From Platanthera guangdongensis (lineage: Eukaryota; Streptophyta; Magnoliopsida; Asparagales; Orchidaceae), in NCBI GenBank assembly GCA_039583875.1, contig CM077150.1, forward strand, positions 50,916,261 to 50,980,260: a stretch of DNA of 64,000 nt, given 5' to 3'. Below the pieces are notes generated by a model. It saw nothing but the letters and a program-made list of their open reading frames with translations. It was not told the DNA's origin and searched no databases. Below, one piece after another: positions 45,285 to 54,720 of this stretch. Both the position numbers and the translations under genes were made by a program. Position 1 is the stretch's first letter. Each line of letters begins with the position of its first letter.

Positions 45285-48200
45285 ATGGAAGGAAGCTTAG
45301 CAAGAGGTCTGGGCATTGAACTCTTAACGCCGACTAACTATAAAAAGTGGAAGTCGTGCATGAAGAGTTATCTTCTAGGAGAGGAGCTGTGGGAAGTCGT
45401 CGGTGGAGACGACAGACAGGAAGTAACTGCTGCTTTCGGTACTGCTGAACAGGTGAGGCTCTGGAGAAGAACTAATGCTAAGGCAGAGTTCGTTCTGAAA
45501 AGAGCTGTCTCTCCGGAACTGTTTGATCACATCATTGGATGTGAGTCGGCTGCTGATATTTGGACGACCATTGATGAATTGTTCAATAGGAAGAATGTGG
45601 CGCGGCTTCAGTTCCTGGAGAATGAGTTGGCCAGGGCAACTCAGGGAGACCTTTCCATCTCCAGGTACTTCTTAAAGATGAAGAGCTTGTGTGCTGAGCT
45701 GTCGGCGCTGGATCCTGATGAGCCTATCTCTGAGGCAAAGATGAAAAGGCACATTTTCCGCGGCTTGCGGAAGGAGTATGTGGCCTTTGTTACGTCTGTT
45801 CAAGGGTGGGCTACTCAGCCGTCTCTGCTGGAGCTGGAGAATCTGCTTGCCTCGCAGGAGAGCTTAGCAAGGCAGATGGCTGGAGTGAATCTGAATCAGG
45901 AAGGCAGCGAGGCTCTCTTCTCAGGCAAGAAGAAGGGATGGGAAGGGAAGAAGAAGAAGAAGGTGCAGGCCGCTGTTGAGAAGGAGACTTCAACTTCATA
46001 TCCGCCGGAGAGGAGCAACGCTCCTAAGGACTGGAAGAAGAATCTGAAGTGCTACCGGTGTCATCAGCGTGGGCACTTCAAGCGGGACTGCAAGGTCAAA
46101 CTGCAGCCTGGGCATGCTGCGGGAAAGGAGGAAGCTTGCTCACGAAGTGAAGAAGCAGAATGGGGAGGAGCCTTCATGACGGGCACTTGTGTCCGGGCCT
46201 TATCTGCTGAGGACTTCAACAGCGAGTGGATCGTCGACTCCGGGTGTGGTCATCACCTCACCGGAGACAAGTCGAAGTTCACCTCCATGCAGGCTTACTC
46301 AGGTAATGAAGCTATTATCACTGCTGATAATACTGTTTATGCAGTAGAGAAGGAGGGGGTCGTGTCTTTGGGTAGTGATCAGGGGCCACTCACGTTAAGG
46401 AGTGTGTATCACGTGCCGGGCATGAAGAAGAACCTCTTCTCGGTGACCAACGCGGTGGACGCTGGGTATCACGTTCTGTTTGGGCCAACAGACGTGAGGT
46501 TCCTTCGCAACGTATCAGCGGTAAAGGCTGATGTTGCTCATGTTGGGAGGAGGGTGAAGAACTTGTTTGTTCTCTCCACCAGTGCCTATGTTGATAAGAT
46601 GAGGGCCAATGATAGTGCGGCTATCTGGCATGAGAGGCTGGGGCATGTTGGCATGGACAAGCTGAAGGCAATGGCGAGTAGAAGTCTGGTGAGGGGGTTG
46701 CCGATGTTGTCCTCCTTTGGTGATGGGCAAGTTTGTGCGGGCTGTCAATACGGTAAGGCACATCGCCTTCCGTTTGATAAATCTCAAACAAGGAGCAAGA
46801 AACCATTGGAGTGTATTCATGGCGACCTGATGGGACCGACTGTTACCGCCAGCCTTGGTGGAAGCAAATACATGCTTGTCTTGGTTGATGACTACTCAAG
46901 GTATACTTGGGTGTACTTCTTAAAGGAGAAGTCGGATGCCTTCCGTTTGTTCGTGGAGTTCAAGGAGTTGGTAGAAGGCCGGCTTGGTTTGCGGATTAAG
47001 AAGTTTCGAACTGATAACGGGGGAGAGTTTGTCTCTTCCGAGTTTTCTAACTTCTGCAGGAAGCACGGGATCCAACGGGAGCTTACATGTGCTCACACTC
47101 CACAACAAAATGGGGTAGCGGAGCGGAAGATCCGTCATTTGACGGAAACCTGCAAATGCTGGCTGCATGCGAAAGATATCCCGAGGTCCTTTTGGGCGGA
47201 GGGAATGTCTTGTGCTGCATATGTTATCAACCGGATGCCACTCAGCCCTATCAACATGAAGACGCCCATTGAGCTGTTGCTAAAGGAGAAGCCGAGTGTT
47301 GGACACCTTCGGGTGTTCGGTTCAACTTGCTACGTGCATGTCCCGGATGCTTCACGGACAAAGCTGGATGCGAAGGCAAGGAAACTTGTCTTTGTTGGCT
47401 ATGATGAGCGGAAGAAGGGATGGAAGTGCATGGACCCTGTGACGAAGAAGTTCGTGGTGTCAAGAGACGTTGTCTTTGACGAGCTGACGTCATATGGAGG
47501 TGGCTCGGTGGAGCCTACCGGAAGTAGCAAGGTTGAGGAAGCACCGGTGGAGGCTGCTGAAGGCTTGGAAGAGGAGCTTGCTGTTTCTCCAGCAGCTCCT
47601 GTTGCTTCGAACTCCGAGGCTGAGCCTTCTGGCTCAGGAAGCAGGGGGAGCACTGCTCAATGCTTGCCCCAGGTAGGAGTGGAGCCTGAAGAAGCAACGG
47701 AAGCCGTGAGCAAGGAGCCGTGTCTTCGGAGATCGAAGAGGATGGTTAAGCCACCGGCTCGGTACTGTGATGGGAATGCAGTGAGCTTTGTCTCCTGTTT
47801 CTTTGCAGGTCCTCTGGATGAGCGAGAGCCTGCAAGCTTCAACGAGGCCACTGGAGTGAAGGAGTGGGAAGGTGCCATGAAGGAAGAGATTGATGCTCTG
47901 AAGAAAAATGAAACCTGGGACCTTGTTCCCAAGGTTGATGGCATTACTCCGGTTACTTGCAAGTGGGTGTATAAGTTGAAGAAGAAGGCTGATGGGAGCA
48001 TTGATCGGTTCAAGGCTCGCCTGGTCGCTAGAGGATTCTCACAGCAGTATGGAGAAGACTATGAGGAGACATTCAGTCCAGTTGCGAAGATGACGTCTGT
48101 AAGAGTGGTGATCGCCTTGGCTGCTAGCAAGGGATGGAGGTTGTGGCAACTCGATGTGAAGAATGCCTTTCTTTACGGAGAGATTGACAAGGACATCTTC

Positions 48201-49373
48201 ATGGATCAGCCGCTTGGTTTCGTCTCTGAGAAGCATCCGGACTATGTCTGCAAACTCAGGAAGGCTCTCTATGGGTTGAAGCAAGCTCCTCGAGCGTGGT
48301 ATGGGAAGATTGCAGAGTACCTGCAGTTCTGTGGATACCTGGCTTCTAACTCGGATTCTAGCTTGTTCGTCAAGAAGAAGGGAGAGCTAAGAGTCTTGGT
48401 CCTGCTGTATGTGGATGATATGATCATCACAGGGAACTCGGAGGAGGAAGTAGCAAGGCTCAGGGGAGAGCTTGCTATACGCTTCGAGATGAAAGACTTG
48501 GGAGAGTTGCATCACTTTCTTGGTCTGGAAGTGGAGAGGAAGGAGTGCGGGATTCTCATTAGCCAGAAAGGGTATGCTGATCGTATTGTGAAGCGGTTTG
48601 GCATGGGCGAAGGGAAGAAGTGCTCTACTCCACTGGAACCTGGGCTAAAGCTTCGACGAAATGAGGGAAGGGTGCTTAATGATCCCTTGGTGTTCAGGGC
48701 TCTTGTTGGGAGCTTGATTTATCTGACGATTACAAGGCCGGATATAGCTTATGCTGTTGGCCGAGTAAGTCGGTATATGGCTGAACCAAGGCAATCTCAT
48801 CTAGTGGCGGCGAAGGGAATTCTGAAGTATGTCAAAGTGACTTCTGAGATGGGACTCCTCTATGGAAGGGATGCGGAGTTTGCATTGCTCGGGTACACGG
48901 ATGCTGACTATGGCGGTGATTCGGATGATCGAAGGTCTACTTCAGGTTATGTGTTCACTTGCGGTTCAGCTAGCATCTCGTGGTGTAGCAAGAAGCAGGA
49001 CTCGGTGTCGGTTTCAACCACGGAGGCGGAGTATAAGGCTTCGGCCTTGGCTGCTCGGGAAGCCGTTTGGTTGAGGAGACTCATAGAGGATGTTCATGAA
49101 GAAGTGCAAGGGCCTACTTTACTCCGGGGTGACAATGAGAGTGCTCTCAAACTGGTAAACAATCCAGTGTGTCACGCCAGGACCAAGCATATAGAGATTG
49201 ATCACCACTTCATCAGGGAGAAGGTGTTGGAGGGGTCTCTGCTGGTCGGGCATGTTCGGAGTGAAGATAATCTTGCTGACATCTTCACGAAGCCGCTGTC
49301 GAAGGGGCCCTTTGAACGCTTGCGCAGCTTGCTGGGCTTGGTCACCACTTCTCACTTCAAGGGGGAGTGTTGA
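45285..49373 (+). CDS. gag-pol: Cop4 Gag-Pol polyprotein, intact (1362 aa)
   Basis: Copia polyprotein, numbered from the ATG at 45285 (the frame is open a little further upstream without ATG). Gag with WKSCMKSYLLGEELWEVV; CCHC knuckle CYRCHQRGHFKRDC near residue 256; protease WIVDSGCGHH with Asp318; GAG-pre-integrase IWHERLGHVG near 447; integrase Asp514, Asp577 (RTDNGGEF) and Glu613 (VAERK), D-35-E; RT QLDVKNAFLYGEI and YVDD at 1042-1045; RNase H GYTDADYGGD near 1203, ending in KTKHIEIDHHF-type words (ARTKHIEIDHHFI) and DIFTKPL. No stop or frameshift. The PPT codes for KGEC and the TGA stop (49371-49373) lies inside the 3' LTR. It should yield capsid, protease, integrase and RT by self-cleavage. 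Confidence 0.96.
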   Translation: MEGSLARGLGIELLTPTNYKKWKSCMKSYLLGEELWEVVGGDDRQEVTAAFGTAEQVRLWRRTNAKAEFVLKRAVSPELFDHIIGCESAADIWTTIDELFNRKNVARLQFLENELARATQGDLSISRYFLKMKSLCAELSALDPDEPISEAKMKRHIFRGLRKEYVAFVTSVQGWATQPSLLELENLLASQESLARQMAGVNLNQEGSEALFSGKKKGWEGKKKKKVQAAVEKETSTSYPPERSNAPKDWKKNLKCYRCHQRGHFKRDCKVKLQPGHAAGKEEACSRSEEAEWGGAFMTGTCVRALSAEDFNSEWIVDSGCGHHLTGDKSKFTSMQAYSGNEAIITADNTVYAVEKEGVVSLGSDQGPLTLRSVYHVPGMKKNLFSVTNAVDAGYHVLFGPTDVRFLRNVSAVKADVAHVGRRVKNLFVLSTSAYVDKMRANDSAAIWHERLGHVGMDKLKAMASRSLVRGLPMLSSFGDGQVCAGCQYGKAHRLPFDKSQTRSKKPLECIHGDLMGPTVTASLGGSKYMLVLVDDYSRYTWVYFLKEKSDAFRLFVEFKELVEGRLGLRIKKFRTDNGGEFVSSEFSNFCRKHGIQRELTCAHTPQQNGVAERKIRHLTETCKCWLHAKDIPRSFWAEGMSCAAYVINRMPLSPINMKTPIELLLKEKPSVGHLRVFGSTCYVHVPDASRTKLDAKARKLVFVGYDERKKGWKCMDPVTKKFVVSRDVVFDELTSYGGGSVEPTGSSKVEEAPVEAAEGLEEELAVSPAAPVASNSEAEPSGSGSRGSTAQCLPQVGVEPEEATEAVSKEPCLRRSKRMVKPPARYCDGNAVSFVSCFFAGPLDEREPASFNEATGVKEWEGAMKEEIDALKKNETWDLVPKVDGITPVTCKWVYKLKKKADGSIDRFKARLVARGFSQQYGEDYEETFSPVAKMTSVRVVIALAASKGWRLWQLDVKNAFLYGEIDKDIFMDQPLGFVSEKHPDYVCKLRKALYGLKQAPRAWYGKIAEYLQFCGYLASNSDSSLFVKKKGELRVLVLLYVDDMIITGNSEEEVARLRGELAIRFEMKDLGELHHFLGLEVERKECGILISQKGYADRIVKRFGMGEGKKCSTPLEPGLKLRRNEGRVLNDPLVFRALVGSLIYLTITRPDIAYAVGRVSRYMAEPRQSHLVAAKGILKYVKVTSEMGLLYGRDAEFALLGYTDADYGGDSDDRRSTSGYVFTCGSASISWCSKKQDSVSVSTTEAEYKASALAAREAVWLRRLIEDVHEEVQGPTLLRGDNESALKLVNNPVCHARTKHIEIDHHFIREKVLEGSLLVGHVRSEDNLADIFTKPLSKGPFERLRSLLGLVTTSHFKGEC
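49359..49367 (+). other. Cop4 polypurine tract
   Basis: AAGGGGGAG directly before the 3' LTR, inside the reading frame. Cop3 has the same tract at 51626-51634 within the same CACTTCTCACTTCAAGG context. Confidence 0.9.
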
Positions 49374-50984
49374 AATTTGTGAAGTGGAAGTGGGTGACGG
49401 GACAGGCCGCGCGGCCTGTGCGGACAGCTTTGGCGGACTGGGCGGACTGGGCGGACTGAGGTTGCGGCCTGGTGAAAAGTCTGGTGGAAGCCGGCTGTGT
49501 TCTGAGCGGGTTGTTGCATGGTGTCCGCGGTTTGGTGCGGCCTGGTATCTGCGGATAGAGAGGCTTGCGGACTGATGCATTGCTCAGAGGCCGCGGGTGC
49601 TAGCTTGCGCTGTTGGCGGGTTGGTTCGAGTTCGCGGATAGCTTGCGGACTGGAGTGTCCGCGGTTCTGGCTGTTGCGGACTGAGCCTAGAGCTTGGCTG
49701 AGGCCTTGTCAAGTTCTGGTGGCACAGCAGGTGTTTGCTGTGGAGATCGTGGTTGGCGGACTGTGATTGGAGTCCGGCAGGAAGCTACTGCATTGGACAA
49801 GTGCGAGGAGCTCGCGGACTGGTTGCGGTCTGTGCTAGGGTGTTTGGCGGACGGGACTTTGTGTCCGCCATGCTCGCACTGGCCCTTGATGGTTTTGGAC
49901 TTGGTCACACTTGGTGTCAAGTTCATGGTGTCCGCCGTATCCGCCAAGTCCGCTGTGACCGGGCGGACTGTTGCTGTTTGCCTTTGGTCGTGGACTTGTG
50001 GCGGATTGAGGTGTGAGTCTTGCGGACTGCCTCGGGTTGGTGCGGACTGCCATTGAAGAAGGTGCTGTCCTGAAGCAGTTGGAGCTTTGCGGGCTGGTGC
50101 CTTGTCCGCTTAGCTTGGGCGGACTGGAGAGGGTTCGTCATTGGTTGCCTTGCTCCTGGCGGTTTCCCTTGGTGACTGGCTAAGTCCTCGCGGACTGAGC
50201 GGACAGTCGTTTTGTGTTCGCGCGGGCTGGGGCGGTGTCGCTATCTCATGGGCGGTGACCACACTCCTCACCTGGCCTATAAATAGGACCCCCTGGCACA
50301 TCTACAAATACTAGAAGTAACGTGAGTGAACAGTAATTTTGGTTGGGCGAGTGCTGCGGTCTGTGTTTTTCAGTCCGCACGGATTGTTTCAGGCTGACGG
50401 TTTGCTGTGTGCAGGTCGCGCGGATAACTTCAAGGAGCCAGGAGCTTGGCTGTGACTTCGGTCAGTGCTTGGAAGTGTGCGGTCTCTGCGGACTCAGCAG
50501 GAGGTCGCTCTGCGGCTTGTCAGTTCTGTTTCAACTTTCCCAGCTTCAATAACCTGTCCGCTGGCTTCAGGCGGGTAGGGGAGTTCCTCAGTTCGGGTTC
50601 AGCAGGAGGCGAATAACGGTCTGTCCGCGCGACCTCGCGGTCTCGGCGGACTCCGTGGTATTCGGCGGATTGCAGCATAGCTTGGGCGGTCTCGGCGGTC
50701 TCGGCGACCTCGCGGTCTCGGCGGACTGGAGTTCTGTCCGCCCGGCTTGTTTTTGGTTCTTTCTGTTTACAGCTGTAATACTAGCGAAATCATGTCTCGC
50801 TATGTATGCCTCGGATTGTAATGAAGTGAATACATAATAAGATCTTCTTGTGCTTCCATTGTTTGTTGTTGGGTGCAACCTCTAGTCCTTGGGTTTCCGC
50901 GGTTCAGCGTGCGAACTGGGTAGTTCCGAAGATATTAATTTGGTGTTTGGGCTATCTTGCTGACCACGTTGAGAAAATTTAACA
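49368..50984 (+). repeat. Cop4 3' LTR (1617 bp)
   Basis: Same length as the 5' LTR at a constant offset of 5841 bp, with no indel noticed. It ends AAAATTTAACA, followed by TSD copy GCTTC (50985-50989). Confidence 0.96.
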
Positions 50985-50989
50985 GCTTC

Positions 50990-51634
50990 CAGTTCAGGAA
51001 GCAAGGGGAGCGATGTTCCAGGCAGTTCTTGTTCAAGAGGGGAGTCTTCTGGTTCAGGTAGTAGGGGGAGCGTTGCTCCAGGTACTTTTGGTTCCAGTAA
51101 GGAGGCGTCTTGTTCAGGGAGCAAAGGGAGCATTGTTCCGGGTTTGCCCGGGAACGGAGCTGGTTCAATAGCAGCGGAGGTGGTTAGCCATGATCAGGTT
51201 CTTCGGAGATCGAAGAGGATCAGTAAGTCACCAGCTCGATATAGCGAAGGGAACATGGCGGACTTGGTCCCGTGTTTCCTTGTTAGCCCTCAGGTCGAGC
51301 AAGGTTCTTCTGGCTGTGATGACCCTACTAGAATCAAGGAGGTGTTTGACACCAAGGCTGATGAGGTGACCTCTCTCAGAGGTAACAAGGCTTGGGCTTT
51401 TGTGCCCAAGGAAGTTGGAGATACTCCTATGATGCATGAGTGGAGGTTAAAGCTGAAGAAGGCAGAGGGAAGCATGACTCCGTTTTGGAGATGCTGGAGG
51501 GCTCCCTCATGGTCCAAGATATGCGGGGCGAGGACTATGTCTTTGACATCTCTTCGTAGATGCTATCGGAAGGACCAGGTGCAAGGTTACGGGAGCTGCT
51601 GGAGTTATTCACCACTTCTCACTTCAAGGGGGAG
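50990..51634 (+). pseudogene. Cop3 pol remainder: linker and RT N-terminal stub, RT/RNase H deleted
   Basis: After Cop4 the Cop3 frame resumes with the Ser/Gly repeats, then VVSHDQVLRRSKRISKSPARYSEGNMADLVPCF, matching Cop4 LRRSKRMVKPPARYCDGNAVSFVSCF, and ALR-type words KADEVTSLRGNKAWAFVPKEVGDTP and EWRLKLKKAEGSM, aligned with Cop4 EEIDALKKNETWDLVPK...KWVYKLKKKADGSI. Thereafter similarity stops; some 150 bp of unclear sequence lead to the PPT (51626-51634). The palm with YVDD and all of RNase H are missing. The open frame running on into the LTR (to 52046) is not a gene. Confidence 0.9.
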
Positions 51635-53516
51635 TGTTGAATTTTGTGAAGTGAAAGTGGGTGAACGGAAGGCTTGGGAAACCTATCCGCGCGGACTACG
51701 CGGACAGGGTTGGCGGACTGCTAGGTCGGCAGGGATGTTGCAGGCGGTTTGCTCTGTGGCGGCCTGGGCGGTTTGTTCGTGCGGACTACGCGGACAGCAG
51801 CAGCGGTCTGACAGGCCAGTGTATGCTCAGCAGACGGTTGTCTCCCAGGAAGTAACCGGGCGGATAGGAATGCTATCCGCGGAGTCCGTCATGAAGCGAA
51901 CTGAAGAACTGGAGCTCGGCAGACCGGTTTGGCAGTTGCCTTGGTCTTGCTCTGGTGCAGCGGGAAGCCGCGGAGACCGCCGGTCAGCGCGGACAGAAAC
52001 TGGAGGTCGCCCGGTATGGCGGGCTAGATCCAGTGTCCGCCAGTAAGTGCGGACTGGCCCTTGTGGCCAGTGGACTGGACTTGGTGTGATCTGAACCAAG
52101 TCCAGGATGGCTCAGTCCGGGGAGATCGCGCAGTGGAGCGCGGGCTGGTTTCTCAGTCCGCCAAGCGTAGTAGAAGTGCTGTTGCCTTGTTTACTAGCTT
52201 GGGGTAATGCGGACTGGAGAATTGCTTGTGCAGGAGCGTGCGGACTGGAGCCAGAGTCCGCTGAGTCCGGTTTAGCCTTATGATGAGGTTATGGACTCAG
52301 GAGTTGCGGACTGGAGTCTGCTGTTAGCAGACTAGATTGGCGTGTCCGCTAAGTCCGGAGGTGCCTTGGCAATGAGGCAATGGATTTGGGATATGCGGAC
52401 GGAAGCCGGGTGTCCGCTGAGTCCGGCAGGTGCCTTGATGGCGAGGTTGCGGGCTCGGGGTTTGCGGGCTGATGTCTTGTCCGCAGAATGGCAGACACGG
52501 CTGTTATGGAGTCCGGCTGTGGTGGTCCTGGCTTGGCCTCTGGCGGCAAGGCGGGCTGGATATTGGAGTCTGGCCTTGGAGAAGCTGGGGCGGACTGGCT
52601 ATCTGCACAGGAGCGGCGAACTGGAATGTGTGTCCGTGGGCTAGAGGACACACTAGTTCTTGCTGCGGGATGTGGCGGTGATCCTATCGGCTAGGTCGGT
52701 GACCATACTCATCATCGTGCCTATAAATAGGACCCATGTCACATCAGGAGTAACGGAACCTGGACCGAAGTAAGTGAACAGTAATTGAGCTCGCGTAAGT
52801 TGCTGCGGTCTGGACTTTGGTGTCCGCGCGGATAGAGAGTTGACCCGGTTATGCTGTGCAGGTTGTGCAGATAGCGCTGGAAAGCCAGGACTTGGCTCTG
52901 ATTGCGGTCAGGAACAGTGCGGACTCTGCGGTTAAGCAACAGGCGGTAAATAGCAGGTCGCGGATTGCGACTAGGCGGTCTTCTCTTTGGCAACTTGGTT
53001 CGGGGTTCGGGAAGTCGCCTGCTTCAGGCGGACTGTTCCATTCGGTGGCGCAGCTTGTGCGGTTTGGCGGCTAGGCGACCTCGCGGTCAGGCGGCCTGCA
53101 GATCTGTGGTGAAGAGCTGGCATTGGAAAGGGTGAGTCCGCGCGGCTTGGGTTGCGGTCTGGCGACCTGGCGGACTGAGCGGACTCCACAGCACTAGGTT
53201 GGCGGCTTGTTGATTGAGTCTGCGCGGCTTTGTGTTTTGTTCTTGTCTTTGTAATTGTCTCTGCTCTCCCGGTGTTGGGTTTTGGTGAAGCATGTCTCGC
53301 CATGTATGTCTCACCTTGTAAAGAAGTTTGCTCTTGATCAATAAAGAATCTTGTGCTGCATGTGTTGCTGGTTGTTACTGCTTTGTTGAGATAACCCCTG
53401 CTAACTCCACGATCCGGGAAAACTTTCAACATTATAAGTGGGCGTATCCTCCTCCGGTTTGTTGAGTTTTCAACAGGGTATCCAAGGGGGCGTCTGCGGT
53501 TTGTTGAATTTTAACA
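51635..53516 (+). repeat. Cop3 3' LTR (1882 bp)
   Basis: Collinear with 39962-41842. It ends GAATTTTAACA and is followed by TSD copy AAAGT (53517-53521). TATA box CTATAAATAG at 52721-52730. Confidence 0.94.
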
Positions 53517-54496
53517 AAAGTGCCCCGGATTTCCACAAGTAAAGCATGCGCCCGGGGTTCGACCCATAGTCGGCCCAGAAGCACCAGAAGAAGGAGATGG
53601 ACTCAAAGTCCTAGCCTTCTTAAAGAACTTACAGTACCCAGACTTTAAGGTAGTCGACACCTTGAACTCAGTCTTCTTATCACCAGAGCTTTTATTTGCT
53701 TGTACATTCTTCAAGTCTTTCTCCAAAGACCGGGCCGTGTTGACCAGGGTCAAGAAGCCCCGCGTCATCGGCCCCGAGAGCAGTAGCCTTAAGTCATCTC
53801 TTAGACCTTCGTAGAAACGGTTGGTCTTATGCTCCTCATTCGCGAACGTAGAGCTAGCATACCGACCCAATCGAGTAAACTCGTGGAGATACTCATCCAC
53901 GCTACTCTCTCCTTGCACCAACCTTTGGAACTCATTCTCCAACGCTATCCTTTGCACCGAAGGGAGGTACCTTACCAAGAACAGTCTCGAGAACTCTTCC
54001 ATCGATACGTTTGTAAGTTGTCCTCCTCTCAAGAGATGCAGCCCTAAACCCTCCCACCACAGCCTCGCATCCCCGTCCAACAGGAATGTAGCTATAGTGG
54101 TCATCTGCCACTCCTCCGTTTCAGTAGCTGTCAGGACTCTCTTCACTCGGGAAAGCCAGTCTTCAGCTTGATATGGGGTTCCCAACCCCGAGAACACAAG
54201 AGGATTAAATCTCATAACGTGCTTGAGCTGCCTATCAGTTGCTCTCCTCGGCACTAAAGGCTCCACCACTACCTGTTCCACTCTTCTTGGTTCATCCCTT
54301 TGGAGCGGTACCTGCTCTATCATAGGAGCGGACTGCTGCATTTGCCTTGCAGGTTGTGCATTGATCATGGAAAACACTGCTTCGACAACCAATCATATGG
54401 TTTCAGCCGAGGGAGGTGTTGCAGGAGCATCATTCGGTGCGCTACTAGCCTCAGAAACTGGGCATTCTGACGGCCCTGCACCGCTTCTCGTCACCT
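53517..54496 (-). pseudogene. Tek3 gag N-terminal and core part
   Basis: Minus-strand reading begins VTRSGAGPSE (GTG first codon, as in Tek1), meets a TGA at about 54394 (CGA in Tek1), then runs openly through RFNPLVFSGLGTPYQAEDWLSRVKRVL, TFLLDGDARLWWEGLGLHLL, FSRLFLVRYLP, SVDEYLHEFTRLGRYA, FYEGLRDDLRLLL and the first half of the zinc knuckle (CFTCGNPGHF), where Cop3 cuts it. The knuckle is completed at 39961 (ARDCW). Apart from the TGA and the insertion it would be a full-length gag. Confidence 0.92.
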
Positions 54497-54720
54497 ATAG
54501 TTGTACAAAACACCGTTAAGCGACCAAACAAAATTACAAAAAGAAATTATAGGAACACGCAGGTTCCTCAAACACGTGTTTTTTCATTCCTAAGTGGACA
54601 TTCATGGGTTCTTTTGATGTTATAACGATGACGCACACACATATGCTCACCACCCCTTAAAAAGAATTCGCCCACGAATTCATTTTAAGCCTGACCGAAA
54701 CTAGTAGTCTGATACCAAAT
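54497..54720 (-). other. Tek3 leader and tRNA-iMet PBS
   Basis: The PBS is plus-strand 54701-54717, reading TGGTATCAGACTACTAG on the minus strand, three bases inside the LTR. The leader matches the Tek1 leader (12047-12250) almost base for base, including GAATTCGTGGGCGAATTC and CCCATGAATGTCCACTTAGG. Confidence 0.85.

Larger units (their letters stand above)
43527..50984 (+). mobile_element. Cop4: complete, young Ty1/copia retrotransposon (7458 bp)
   Basis: Two 1617-bp LTRs (43527-45143 and 49368-50984), perfect TSD GCTTC (43522-43526; 50985-50989), tRNA-iMet PBS (45144-45159), a single uninterrupted gag-pol frame and a PPT (49359-49367). I found five LTR differences by eye (for example near 43828, 43882, 43916, 44721 and 44991), so insertion is very recent. 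It is the innermost element of the nest and is inserted in its relative Cop3. All parts needed for autonomous transposition appear to be present. Confidence 0.96.
39962..53516 (+). mobile_element. Cop3: internally deleted copia element, split by Cop4
   Basis: LTRs 39962-41842 and 51635-53516, perfect TSD AAAGT (39957-39961; 53517-53521), PBS at 41843, PPT at 51626-51634. It is inserted in the zinc knuckle codons of Tek3 gag. The coding part lacks protease, most of gag, RT and RNase H, and two of three integrase catalytic residues are changed. LTR divergence is 8 of about 305 bases at the start. It belongs to the same broad family as Cop4 (LTR starts TGTTGAA...TTGTGAAGTG, same PPT context) but to a distinct subfamily. 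Confidence 0.94.
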
